From Rhizobium metallidurans (lineage in GTDB: Bacteria > Pseudomonadota > Alphaproteobacteria > Rhizobiales > Rhizobiaceae), in the NCBI RefSeq assembly GCF_014196505.1, contig NZ_JACIDW010000012.1, positions 88,541 through 152,540 of the forward strand: a stretch of 64,000 bases of DNA, given 5' to 3'. Shown piece by piece: positions 51,660-59,934 of the stretch. The first letter of the stretch is position 1; each line of letters starts with the position of its first letter. A model generated the notes under the pieces. It saw only the letters and a program-made list of their open reading frames with translations. It ran no database searches and had not been told where the DNA came from. The position numbers and the translations under genes are program-made.

Positions 51660-52877
51660 ATGAATTCACCCGCTACTCATCTTCAGGCGCGCGCATCCGC
51701 GATCCCGTCGCTAACGCGCCTCATTGAAGCAGACGCAGACTTGTTGAGCGCCCAGTTGCAGCAGCTGCGAGCACGCGCTTTTCCACCGACGGCAGAGAAA
51801 CAGCTCCGGAAATTCATGGCAGGAGAAGCGGCGAAACTCATCGGCATAAGTGATGCCTACCTGCGCCTTCTCGCTTCTGAAGGCAATATACCCGAGGCGG
51901 AGAAAAACGGCGCCGGACGCCGTCTTTATTCCCTAGAACAAATCCACGAGATCCGTCGCTATCTCAGCGCCAACAAAAAGGGCTACTCGCCGCTTCGGAC
52001 CGCAAACGAACCTCTACAGGTCGTAGCGGTCACAAACTTCAAAGGCGGATCAGGTAAAACTACCACGGCCGCGCATCTGGCTCAGTATTTCGCCTTGCGC
52101 GGATATCGCACGCTTGCCGTGGATCTCGACCCGCAGGCGTCGCTATCTGCTCTGGTCGGCTTACAGCCGGAATTCGATCTTGGCCACAACGAAACAATGT
52201 ACGGCGCAATCCGCTACGACGAACAACAGCGACCGTTGAGCGACATCATTCGCAAGACCTACTTCTCGGGCCTAGATATCGTACCTGGAAATCTCGAACT
52301 TCAGGAGTTCGAGCACGATACCCCCCGAATTCTAGGTGAGAAGGCCCGTAGTCGCGAACGCATGTTCTTCACCCGAATTGCGTCTGCCCTCGCTTCGGTG
52401 GAACAGAATTACGACGTCGTGGTGCTGGACTGCCCGCCATCCCTTGGATATCTGACGCTTTCGGCATTGTGCGCCGCAAGGAGTGTGGTGGTCACCATTC
52501 ATCCGCAGATGCTGGACGTCGCGTCGATGTCGCAATTCCTACATATGACGGCGAGTCTCTTCGATGTCGTCGAAAAGGCAGGCGGCAATGCCGAATACGA
52601 TTTCTTTCGTTACGCGGTGACGCGTTATGAGCCAAGCGATGGTCCCCAAGGCCAGATCGTTGGTCTGCTGAAAAGTCTTTTTGGGGATCGTGTCTTGACC
52701 AATGCGATGGTCAAGTCGGCCGCTGTCTCAGATGCCGGAATAACAAAGCAAACGCTGTACGAGGTGGGACGCGAGAATTTTACGCGCGCTACCTACGACC
52801 GTGCCATTGAATCGCTCGATGGCGTCAATGGAGAGATCGAAAGACTCGTCAAGCAAGCGTGGGGGCGGACCACATGA
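51660..52877 (+). CDS. repA: Plasmid partition ATPase RepA
   Basis: A 405-residue ParA-type ATPase that moves plasmid copies apart and represses the repABC promoter. The N-terminal helix-turn-helix (AGEAAKLIGISDAYLRLLASEGNIPEAEKNGAGRRLYSLEQI) is followed by the deviant Walker A motif KGGSGKTTT at about residue 129, the A' motif VVVLDCPPSLG, and the family end TYDRAIESLDGVNGEIE. The ATG follows a modest GAGCG site. repB overlaps by 4 bp. Confidence 0.97.
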   Translation: MNSPATHLQARASAIPSLTRLIEADADLLSAQLQQLRARAFPPTAEKQLRKFMAGEAAKLIGISDAYLRLLASEGNIPEAEKNGAGRRLYSLEQIHEIRRYLSANKKGYSPLRTANEPLQVVAVTNFKGGSGKTTTAAHLAQYFALRGYRTLAVDLDPQASLSALVGLQPEFDLGHNETMYGAIRYDEQQRPLSDIIRKTYFSGLDIVPGNLELQEFEHDTPRILGEKARSRERMFFTRIASALASVEQNYDVVVLDCPPSLGYLTLSALCAARSVVVTIHPQMLDVASMSQFLHMTASLFDVVEKAGGNAEYDFFRYAVTRYEPSDGPQGQIVGLLKSLFGDRVLTNAMVKSAAVSDAGITKQTLYEVGRENFTRATYDRAIESLDGVNGEIERLVKQAWGRTT

Positions 52878-53884
52878 GTAAACGCAGCGACGCGCTCAAA
52901 GGATTTCTGGAACCCATTCAGACAGCAACCGAACCAGCGCCGCGGGCAAAACCTGCGGTACAATCGGGTGCACTGAATTCTATGAACCAGGCCATAGCCA
53001 ATCTTGCCACCGAAGCAGAGCAGGCGGAGCAATTACGGGCGCAACTGGAAGCCGGCGAGACGATCATCGAAATCGATCCCGGTCTCATCCACACCTCATT
53101 TGTGAGAGACCGGCTCGACGATTTCGCAGGACAAGACTTCGTCGACCTCAAGGAAAGCATGCGTAACAGCGGGCAGATTGTGCCTGTTCTTGTGCGGTCC
53201 CATCCGGAGCGAAAGGGCGAATATCAGCTCGCGTTCGGCCATCGCCGCGTTGAGGCGCTTCGTCAACTCCGCGGCAAGGTCAAAGCCATTGTCCGTAATC
53301 TCTCCGACGAAGATCTTATCGTCGCGCAAGGAAAGGAAAATACTGATCGAACTGACCTTTCCTTTATTGAAAAGGCGCTTTTCGCGCTTCGCCTCGAACA
53401 AAAGGGCATTCGTCGCCAGGTCATAATGGATGCATTGACCACGACGTCCAAAGGGGTTTTGTCAGGCATGATCTCGCTTGCCAGTTCAATGCCCACCGAT
53501 CTCATTGAGGCGATCGGACCCGCGCCGGCGGTTGGGCGGCCACGATGGGAAGCATTGGCGCAAACGCTCACTAATGCAAAGAATGACGACGTTTGGCGAC
53601 GCGTCACCACTGACGAAGAGTTTCGGAAGCTTGCAAGCGATGGTCGTTTTGACGCTGTCCTCAAGGCCATAACAGCACGGAGAGAAACTGTTTCCAACGA
53701 ACGGATCATAAAAACGCAAGAGGGGAGAAGGATCGCCACAGCGCAGTTTGCCAAGCGCGCTGTCAGGCTAACGATCCAGAGCAAGGATTCCCCGGATTTT
53801 GCGGAGTTTCTTTTGAAGAAGCTTCCCGACATTTACGCCGCGTACGTCTCGCAAGAGGCGGGCACAAGACAACTTGAAGGCTAG
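52874..53884 (+). CDS. repB: Plasmid partition protein RepB
   Basis: A 336-residue ParB-type protein that binds parS. After MSKRSDALKGFLEPI it has the ParB N-domain (LIHTSFVRDRLDDFAGQDFVDLKESMRNSGQIVPVLVRSHPERKGEYQLAFGHRRVEALRQL), a helix-turn-helix (ISLASSMPTDLIEAIGPAPAVGRPRWEAL), and a RepB C-terminal dimer domain. The ATG at 52874 makes an ATGA overlap with the repA stop. The palindromes at 50063 and 50164 are its likely sites. Confidence 0.97.
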   Translation: MSKRSDALKGFLEPIQTATEPAPRAKPAVQSGALNSMNQAIANLATEAEQAEQLRAQLEAGETIIEIDPGLIHTSFVRDRLDDFAGQDFVDLKESMRNSGQIVPVLVRSHPERKGEYQLAFGHRRVEALRQLRGKVKAIVRNLSDEDLIVAQGKENTDRTDLSFIEKALFALRLEQKGIRRQVIMDALTTTSKGVLSGMISLASSMPTDLIEAIGPAPAVGRPRWEALAQTLTNAKNDDVWRRVTTDEEFRKLASDGRFDAVLKAITARRETVSNERIIKTQEGRRIATAQFAKRAVRLTIQSKDSPDFAEFLLKKLPDIYAAYVSQEAGTRQLEG

Positions 53885-53896
53885 GAGCAGACCAGC

Positions 53897-53953
53897 AAAA
53901 GAAAAAGGCCCCCGAACGGTTACCCGTGGAAGCCTCTCTCGTATTCCGTGACA
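53897..53953 (-). ncRNA. Antisense ctRNA (inc-alpha) between repB and repC
   Basis: Family knowledge: repABC plasmids make a small antisense RNA in this 160-bp gap that blocks repC expression and sets incompatibility. On the minus strand a -35 TTGACT (53988-53983) and a -10 GATTCT (53965-53960) are 17 bp apart. A hairpin with stem ACGG-GTAA-CCGT, enclosed by GGC and GCC, is followed by TTTTTCTTTT ending near 53897. The predicted RNA is about 55 nt, the usual size. Boundaries are inferred. Confidence 0.6.
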
Positions 53954-54047
53954 AGATCGAGAATCGCATTTCCACGAATCGTAGTCAAGAGTCTTTGGCA
54001 CCGTTTTGGTGAGCGGATTTCTTTTGCCTGATGAGAGGTGAAGGGAA

Positions 54048-55262
54048 ATGCAGATTGGAAATGTGACGACGCCGTTCGGGCGGCGGCCGATGTCGCTTGC
54101 CCTGGTGAAAGGGCAGAGGGACGCGGCACAGATCAAAGCAGGTAAGACTGCCGAAAAATGGAAGGTGTTCCGCGACGTTTGCGAAGCCCGCGCCTTGCTC
54201 GGTCTCCAGGATCGTGCCCTCGCGGTTCTGGACGCACTCCTCAGCTTTTATCCGGAGAGCCAATTGTCCGAGGAGTTTGGTATGGTGGTCTTTCCATCCA
54301 ACGCCCAGCTTTCGGTTCGGGCGCACGGCATCACAGGCACCACGTTACGCCGGCAGCTGGCGGCACTCGTTGACGCTGGTTTGGTTCATCGGCGGGATAG
54401 CCCGAACGGAAAGCGCTATGCCCATCGTGGCAGGGAAGGCGAGATCGAGCAGGCCTTCGGCTTTAGCCTCGCACCGCTTCTGGCCCGTGTCGAAGAGCTA
54501 GCCCAGTTGGCGCAACAGGTTGCCGAAGAGCGCCGGCTGTTCAAGCGTGCCAGGGAAGCGCTGACGATCTGCCGTCGTGACGTTCGGAAGCTGATCACGG
54601 CTGCGGTAGAGGAGGGGGCTGACGGCGACTGGGAGGCGATCGAGGCCATGTATATTGCCGCTCTCGCCAAGCTGCCTCGCAATCCGAGGCATGACGATGT
54701 CGTTTCCGCCCTGGATGAAATGACGCTTCTGCGTGAGGAAGTCGTCAACCTATTGGAAACTCAGCAAAACACAGAGAATACGGATGGCAATGGTAGTCGG
54801 AATGGCTGCCACATACAGAATTCAAAACCCGAATCTATCAATGAATCTGAACCACGCTCTGAAAAAGAGCAGGGCGGACGGCTGGCGGAAGAACCGAAGC
54901 CGATGGCCGAGACGAGAGAGCCGTTCCCGTTGAGCATGGTCCTGCGGGCTTGCCCTGAGATCGTGATGTATGGGCCGGGAGGCGCGATCACCCATTGGCG
55001 GGAGCTGATGACCGCGGCCGTCGTCGTCCGGTCGAGCCTTGGGGTCAGTCCGTCGGCGTACCAGGACGCCTGCGACGTGATGGGGCCAGAAAATGCGGCC
55101 ACGGCGCTCGCCTGCATCCTCGAAAGGGCAGGCCACATCAACTCGGCCGGCGGATATCTGCGGGACCTCACCCGCAAAGCGGCGCGGGGCGAATTCGGGC
55201 TCGGCCCGATGCTGATGGCTTTGCTGAAGGTCCATGTCGGCGGGGACAGGAAGTCGGCATAG
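54048..55262 (+). CDS. repC: Plasmid replication initiator RepC
   Basis: A 404-residue initiator. The N-terminal domain MQIGNVTTPFGRRPMSLALVKGQRDA and the winged-helix part (KWKVFRDVCEARALLGLQDRALAVLDALLSFYP, VVFPSNAQLSVRAHGITGTTLRRQLAALVDAGLVHRRDSPNGKRYA) are typical RepC. A low-complexity linker near residues 240-290 leads to the C-terminal domain (LRACPEIVMYGPGGAITHWRELMTAAVVVRSSLGVSPSAYQDACDVMG). The origin in this family lies inside repC. RBS GTGAAGGG precedes the ATG. Confidence 0.97.
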   Translation: MQIGNVTTPFGRRPMSLALVKGQRDAAQIKAGKTAEKWKVFRDVCEARALLGLQDRALAVLDALLSFYPESQLSEEFGMVVFPSNAQLSVRAHGITGTTLRRQLAALVDAGLVHRRDSPNGKRYAHRGREGEIEQAFGFSLAPLLARVEELAQLAQQVAEERRLFKRAREALTICRRDVRKLITAAVEEGADGDWEAIEAMYIAALAKLPRNPRHDDVVSALDEMTLLREEVVNLLETQQNTENTDGNGSRNGCHIQNSKPESINESEPRSEKEQGGRLAEEPKPMAETREPFPLSMVLRACPEIVMYGPGGAITHWRELMTAAVVVRSSLGVSPSAYQDACDVMGPENAATALACILERAGHINSAGGYLRDLTRKAARGEFGLGPMLMALLKVHVGGDRKSA

Positions 55263-55309
55263 CGGGGAGGGTGCGTCAGAAGCGAAAAGTCCGGAACCGC
55301 CCGGGCGGT

Positions 55310-55519
55310 TCAGTCCTCGGGGACCAGCACGTCGAATACCTCGAGGAGCGTATCGACGATGGCTTGGCCCAGGACATTGGCGCTCTCGGCAATTTTAGTG
55401 TCGTCCTCCCCGCGTGCAGCAAGGGCAAGATTGCCGCCCTTGTCGGCGATGACCGCTGCAGCGCGCTCGATCGCCCATTGTGCGAAGTCGGCGCGGTTCT
55501 CGATCGTGGCGGTTTCCAT
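55310..55519 (-). CDS. Small hypothetical protein next to repC
   Basis: A 69-residue acidic, Ala-rich helical protein (METATIENRADFAQWAIERAAAVIADKGGNLALAARGEDDTKIAES and onward). The ATG at 55519 has GAGGGAAAGACG before it. It converges on repC. I know no family; it has the look of small plasmid-borne helical proteins. The gene is supported by its ribosome site and regular composition only. Confidence 0.6.
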   Translation of the reverse strand: METATIENRADFAQWAIERAAAVIADKGGNLALAARGEDDTKIAESANVLGQAIVDTLLEVFDVLVPED

Positions 55520-55557
55520 CGTCTTTCCCTCTTTAGACCTGTTCCGGTGCGGGTGTC

Positions 55558-55853
55558 GTTTGGCACTTAATTGTAAGAATGCGCCAGTTCCGAGAAGCGA
55601 TTGCACTTAATGTGAGATTCTAGGCTGGGATTTTCGGCTCTTGACGCCTTCCGAAACGGCAACAATCTGCTGTAAAATTTGACTTTTTCTGATGAAGCTT
55701 GGCCGTATTCAGTCATCGTTCCACGGCAGCCGATCTCAAATTAAGTGCCAAAATCGAAACCAGAATCTCAAACTAATTGGCAAATCTCAAATTAGGTGCC
55801 GCGCTATCTTGTTGAAATTATTGCGTGCGGAGTCTCGCGATTAAGTGCAAACC
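55558..55853. repeat. Six degenerate copies of a 20-bp AT-rich motif
   Basis: Copies related to TTTGGCACTTAATTTGAGAT occur at about 55558-55580 and 55600-55621 in one orientation, and at 55732-55753, 55764-55784, 55783-55803 and 55838-55853 in the other (there as ATCTCAAATTAAGTGCCAAA and variants). Four lie within 122 bp. They fill the non-coding gap between the small gene and the hydrolase. They may be replication or partition iterons, or the multiple terminal repeats of a lost IS21-like element. Confidence 0.7.
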
Positions 55854-55938
55854 GACAAACGTCTCGGAAATTGATAATCGTCAGTTCCAAATGAGGGTCT
55901 CTTCCAGACCTTTTACTTGTCCTAAACTTTGAACATCC

Positions 55939-56796
55939 ATGATTTCGCATATGCGGAAAAATTATCGCAAGTCCATGACGCAACCAGATCCACACGACAA
56001 ATACGCTGTCAAGACTTTCGGCTCTGCGAGCAACCCAATGGTTTTTGCTCATGGACTGGGGTGCAATCAGACGATGTGGAAGGATGTTGCGCCTGCATTT
56101 CAGGGCACGCATCAGATCGTAATGTTCGATCTCATGGGTTTTGGCGATTCGAATACAAGCTGTTTCTCTTATGAGCGATACCAGTCCCTGGAAGACTATG
56201 CTGATGACTTTATCGAAGTAGTCGAGGAAACTTGTTCTGAGCCGGCAGTGTTCGTAGGTCACTCGGTGAGCGCGATGATCGGGGTATTGGCTGCATGCAA
56301 ACGGCCTGACCTCTTTCGAAACCTGATCCTCATTGGCCCTTCGGCTTGCTACCTGAACGACGGCGAAAACTATCTCGGAGGGTTCGAGAAACAGGATATC
56401 GAAGGGCTGATCGACGCCATGCAGTCCAACTATCTCGGTTGGGCGGGTCAAATGGCACCCGCGATCATGGGTAACTCCGAGCGTCCAGAACTGACGGACA
56501 CGCTGCGCGAGAGTTTCTGCAGAACGAACCCAGAGATCGCTAGGCATTTCGCGGCTTTGACCTTCTGGAGCGACAACCGATCAGACCTGGCAAAGGCTTG
56601 CACACCGGCGCTGGTCTTGCAGTGCGCCGAAGACGTCATCGCACCGGTCGAGGTTGGCAAATATGTGGCCGATCAAATGCCGAATGCGACCTTTGTTCAA
56701 CTCAAAGCAACGGGACATTGCCCACACGTCAGTCATCCGGCTGAGGTCATCCAAGAGATCGAACGATATGTCGGGTCAGCAAACTCTCATCTCTGA
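55939..56796 (+). CDS. RsbQ-like alpha/beta hydrolase
   Basis: A 285-residue hydrolase of the RsbQ/KAI2/D14 group. VFAHGLGCNQTMWKDVAPAF gives the oxyanion loop, FVGHSVSAMIGVLA the nucleophile elbow with Ser, and CAEDVIAP with TGHCPHVSHP the Asp and His. RsbQ partners PAS-containing signalling proteins in other bacteria, and here a PAS-GGDEF gene overlaps its 3' end by 29 bases. The ATG at 55939 (MISHMRKNYRKSMTQPDPHDKYAVKTFG) is not strongly supported; Met5 or Met13 could also start. Confidence 0.88.
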   Translation: MISHMRKNYRKSMTQPDPHDKYAVKTFGSASNPMVFAHGLGCNQTMWKDVAPAFQGTHQIVMFDLMGFGDSNTSCFSYERYQSLEDYADDFIEVVEETCSEPAVFVGHSVSAMIGVLAACKRPDLFRNLILIGPSACYLNDGENYLGGFEKQDIEGLIDAMQSNYLGWAGQMAPAIMGNSERPELTDTLRESFCRTNPEIARHFAALTFWSDNRSDLAKACTPALVLQCAEDVIAPVEVGKYVADQMPNATFVQLKATGHCPHVSHPAEVIQEIERYVGSANSHL

Positions 56797-58072
56797 GGCA
56801 TACAATAGCGAGGCTGACTGGAACGATGCCCCGTGTGCGTTGGTAGTCGTTGACGCCAACTTTTGTATCCTGCGCGCCAACGCCTGTTTCGGCGGACTGA
56901 CCGGCGCGTCCGAACGTGAGATGATCGGCGAGCGAATTAGCCGGAAATTTACGACCGCAAGTCGGCTCTATCTCGAGAGTGTTCTCATTCCGCTTCTGCA
57001 CATTGAAGGGCGCTGCCACGAGGTCGCACTTAGTGTGCAGGGAAACGCCGAGCCATCGCCGGTTTTGGTCAACATCTCGTTGCGCAACCACCTGGGTCCT
57101 CGGGTTTACGATGTTGCGCTTTTTCCAGCTTCTGCTCGGCGCTCGTTTGAAGAGCAACTCGTGGGCCTGAGACAAGATTCCGAACGCCGTGCATCATGGC
57201 TCGCACAGCTTGAAAAGCTGTCTGGCGTTGGCGCCTGGACTTATGAAGTCAGAACCGGCCGACTGTTGTGGTCAGACCGGGTCTACGAGCTCTACGGGGT
57301 GCCGCATGGTGCTCAAGTGACATTGGAAATGGCACTGGAGCCTCTTTCTGCGGATGTTCGCCAGGGCATTGAATCTATCACAAAGGATCCTGAGCTGTGT
57401 GTTGAGCCCATCGTGCAGGAATTCGATTTTCGCCATCCCTTGGGACAGGTGCGCCGCTTCAAAATCGCCGGGCAGTACAGCCTGAACCATCAAGGCGAGC
57501 CCGTGATACAGGGTGTCCTCCAGGATGTGACCGAGGCCCATAATCGCCAGGTTGATCTATGGAATGCCGCCCACATCGATCAGATGACAGGTCTTGGAAA
57601 TCGGTACCTGTTCAACGCAGAGCTGGGACGCAGAGCAGGAACTACGCGAACGGTTGAACCATTCAACTTGATGGTACTTGACCTCGATGGCTTCAAAGCC
57701 ATCAATGACACGTTTGGTCATCATGCTGGCGACGCAGTCCTGCGGACGATTGGCCGAAGGATCAGCAAGCTGGGGTCGTCGATGACCTTTCGGCTCGGCG
57801 GCGACGAGTTTGCCGTGATCCTCGAACGGCACCACGGCGCGGATACCGCTGACAATTTTGCACGCCGGTTGCTGTCGGAAATATGTCGACCGATCGACAT
57901 TGGCAGACAGGACGTCAATGTCAGTGCGTCGATAGGCATCTCGGCATTTCCAACTGATGGCAAGGACAGTGACGCTATTCTTCGCGCCGCCGATTTCGCC
58001 ATGTATGCAGCAAAGAATTCCGGCAAGAACAGTTACGCTCACTACCGCCCACAACTGGGCGAGCGAACATAG
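56768..58072 (+). CDS. PAS-PAS-GGDEF diguanylate cyclase
   Basis: A 434-residue cytoplasmic protein. A first PAS domain (about 20-130, PCALVVVDANFCILRANACFGGLTGAS), a second PAS domain (about 145-265, LSGVGAWTYEVRTGRLLWSDRVYELYGV) and a GGDEF domain (IDQMTGLGNRYLFNAELG, LDLDGFKAINDTFGHHAGDAVL, FRLGGDEFAVIL) follow in order. The GGDEF active site is intact, so c-di-GMP synthesis is expected. No transmembrane helix. The ATG at 56768 overlaps the RsbQ-like gene, which suggests that the hydrolase makes or removes the PAS ligand, as for RsbQ and RsbP in Bacillus. That link is inferred. Confidence 0.9.
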   Translation: MSGQQTLISEAYNSEADWNDAPCALVVVDANFCILRANACFGGLTGASEREMIGERISRKFTTASRLYLESVLIPLLHIEGRCHEVALSVQGNAEPSPVLVNISLRNHLGPRVYDVALFPASARRSFEEQLVGLRQDSERRASWLAQLEKLSGVGAWTYEVRTGRLLWSDRVYELYGVPHGAQVTLEMALEPLSADVRQGIESITKDPELCVEPIVQEFDFRHPLGQVRRFKIAGQYSLNHQGEPVIQGVLQDVTEAHNRQVDLWNAAHIDQMTGLGNRYLFNAELGRRAGTTRTVEPFNLMVLDLDGFKAINDTFGHHAGDAVLRTIGRRISKLGSSMTFRLGGDEFAVILERHHGADTADNFARRLLSEICRPIDIGRQDVNVSASIGISAFPTDGKDSDAILRAADFAMYAAKNSGKNSYAHYRPQLGERT

Positions 58073-58163
58073 CTGGTTGCCACAACGGCCGGTCATGAAG
58101 ATCCGGTTGCACTACCAACTGATAAATAGCTGATTTTACTCCCGTTGTGGGGAAGGGGCTCCA

Positions 58164-59858
58164 ATGCATCTCATATCGACGAAACTCGAACGCGCGAAAC
58201 TTGCGTCTCTCGAAACGATCTCCGCGAACATTATGATTGCGGACGAAAAGTTGAACATCCTCTACGTGAACGGTGCGACACGCAGGTTGCTTGAAGCCGC
58301 CGAGCATGAAATGCGAGCAGAACTGCCGCAGTTTTCCATGGCAAAACTGGTCGGTTCGAACATCGACATCTTTCATAAAAATCCGCAGCATCAGAGGAAG
58401 ATGCTGGGTGCTTTGAAGAGTAGGCACGACGCCACGATCAAGGTGGGGTCACATGTCTTCGATCTGATCGTCACGCCCTTGAAGACCGGTGAGAAGACGG
58501 TTGGCTATGTCGTCGAGTGGGCTGACGCGAAAGCGCGGATTGAAAACACCGATTTCCGCAACCAGCTGAGAGCCATCAGCAGAGCTCAGGCGGTGATCGA
58601 GTTCAGGCCAGACGGCGAGATTATCACGGCCAACGAGCATTTTCTAAATGCCATGGGTTACGGCCTCGAAGAGCTCAAGGGCAGAAACCATCGGATGTTC
58701 TTATCCAGCGGATCTGACGGTGATGCAGAATATGAGGCAATGTGGTCAGATCTCAGATCTAACAAGCCAATGCTTGGCGACATCGTCCGTTATGGCAAAG
58801 GAGGGCGTCGCGTTTACCTAAACGCCTCTTACAATCCGATCACCGACGACAGCGGTCGCGTGGTGAAAGTGGTCAAATTTGCCAACGATGTCAGTGATCG
58901 TGTGTCTGCGGTGACGCAAATTGCAGACGCACTCCAGAAGCTTGCCAACGGGGATCTGGATTGCAAGATCGCCTCGACTTTCTCCGGCACCTTCGAGCCG
59001 ATGCGCAGCAACTTCAATGAAACGGTCGACCAGCTTTCATCAGCACTCGGCGCCGTTTCCAGGTCCGCAAGCGTAATCGAGATGGGGGCGAGGGAAATCG
59101 CACAAGCTTCGAACGACCTGTCGCGTCGCACGGAACAGCAAGCAGCCGCACTCGAGGAGACAGCCGCAGCGCTTGATGAAATCACGGTTAATGTCGCCAA
59201 TGCCTCAAAGCGGGCCGATGAGGCGCGATCTGCGACGGAAGACGCTAGCCGAAGCGCCCGCCATTCTGCTCAGGTCGTTACACAAGCCATCGGTGCTATG
59301 GACAAGATCGAGCAGTCCTCGAAGGAAATATCGAACATCATCAGTGTCATTGATGAAATTGCGTTTCAGACCAACTTGCTTGCTCTTAATGCCGGCGTTG
59401 AGGCTGCAAGAGCGGGTGAGGCAGGTAAGGGCTTTGCTGTTGTTGCCCAGGAAGTCCGCGAACTTGCCCAACGCTCGGCGAAGGCCGCCAAGGAGATCAA
59501 TCAGCTGATCAAAAGTTCCTCGGACGAGGTCAAGACGGGGGTTAAGTTGGTGGCTGATACGGGCGTCGCGCTCGAGGGTATCCAGAACAATGTCGCGAGC
59601 GTCAACGAGCACATGACTGCCATCGCTGGCGCAGCAAAAGAGCAGGCGATCGGGCTGTCGGAGGTGAACAGTGCCGTCAACCAACTCGATCAGGTAACGC
59701 AGCAGAATGCCGCGATGGTGGAGGAGTCCACGGCAGCCAGCAATGCTCTCCTCAACGAGACTGAGGGTCTGCGACAGTCGCTGTCGCGCTTCGGGAAAAG
59801 TCCGGCAGAGATGGCAGCGATTCGCCGAACACCTCGATTGGCTGCGTCCAGCAGGTAG
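58164..59858 (+). CDS. Soluble PAS-PAS-HAMP methyl-accepting chemotaxis protein
   Basis: A 564-residue chemoreceptor without membrane helices. The N-terminal part has two PAS-like domains (ISANIMIADEKLNILYVNGATRRLLEAAE and AQAVIEFRPDGEIITANEHFLNAMGYGLEELKGRNHRMF), a HAMP-like stretch (ALQKLANGDLDCKI) and the signalling coiled coil with the tip EIAFQTNLLALNAGVEAARAGEAGKGFAVVAQEVRELAQRSA. It should signal through CheA to the flagella or another output from inside the cell, like Aer-type or redox receptors. It follows the cyclase by 91 bp. Confidence 0.93.
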   Translation: MHLISTKLERAKLASLETISANIMIADEKLNILYVNGATRRLLEAAEHEMRAELPQFSMAKLVGSNIDIFHKNPQHQRKMLGALKSRHDATIKVGSHVFDLIVTPLKTGEKTVGYVVEWADAKARIENTDFRNQLRAISRAQAVIEFRPDGEIITANEHFLNAMGYGLEELKGRNHRMFLSSGSDGDAEYEAMWSDLRSNKPMLGDIVRYGKGGRRVYLNASYNPITDDSGRVVKVVKFANDVSDRVSAVTQIADALQKLANGDLDCKIASTFSGTFEPMRSNFNETVDQLSSALGAVSRSASVIEMGAREIAQASNDLSRRTEQQAAALEETAAALDEITVNVANASKRADEARSATEDASRSARHSAQVVTQAIGAMDKIEQSSKEISNIISVIDEIAFQTNLLALNAGVEAARAGEAGKGFAVVAQEVRELAQRSAKAAKEINQLIKSSSDEVKTGVKLVADTGVALEGIQNNVASVNEHMTAIAGAAKEQAIGLSEVNSAVNQLDQVTQQNAAMVEESTAASNALLNETEGLRQSLSRFGKSPAEMAAIRRTPRLAASSR

Positions 59859-59934
59859 CAACGCGCATCGGCTTCTGGAGGAGTTAAAGCCACATTGCTA
59901 TATCGCTCGCGAATTGTTGGTCGAGGTTGTTTGT

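Noticed and set aside
55558..55853. The iterated motifs as a CRISPR array
   Set aside because: The copies are degenerate, occur in both orientations and have irregular spacing.
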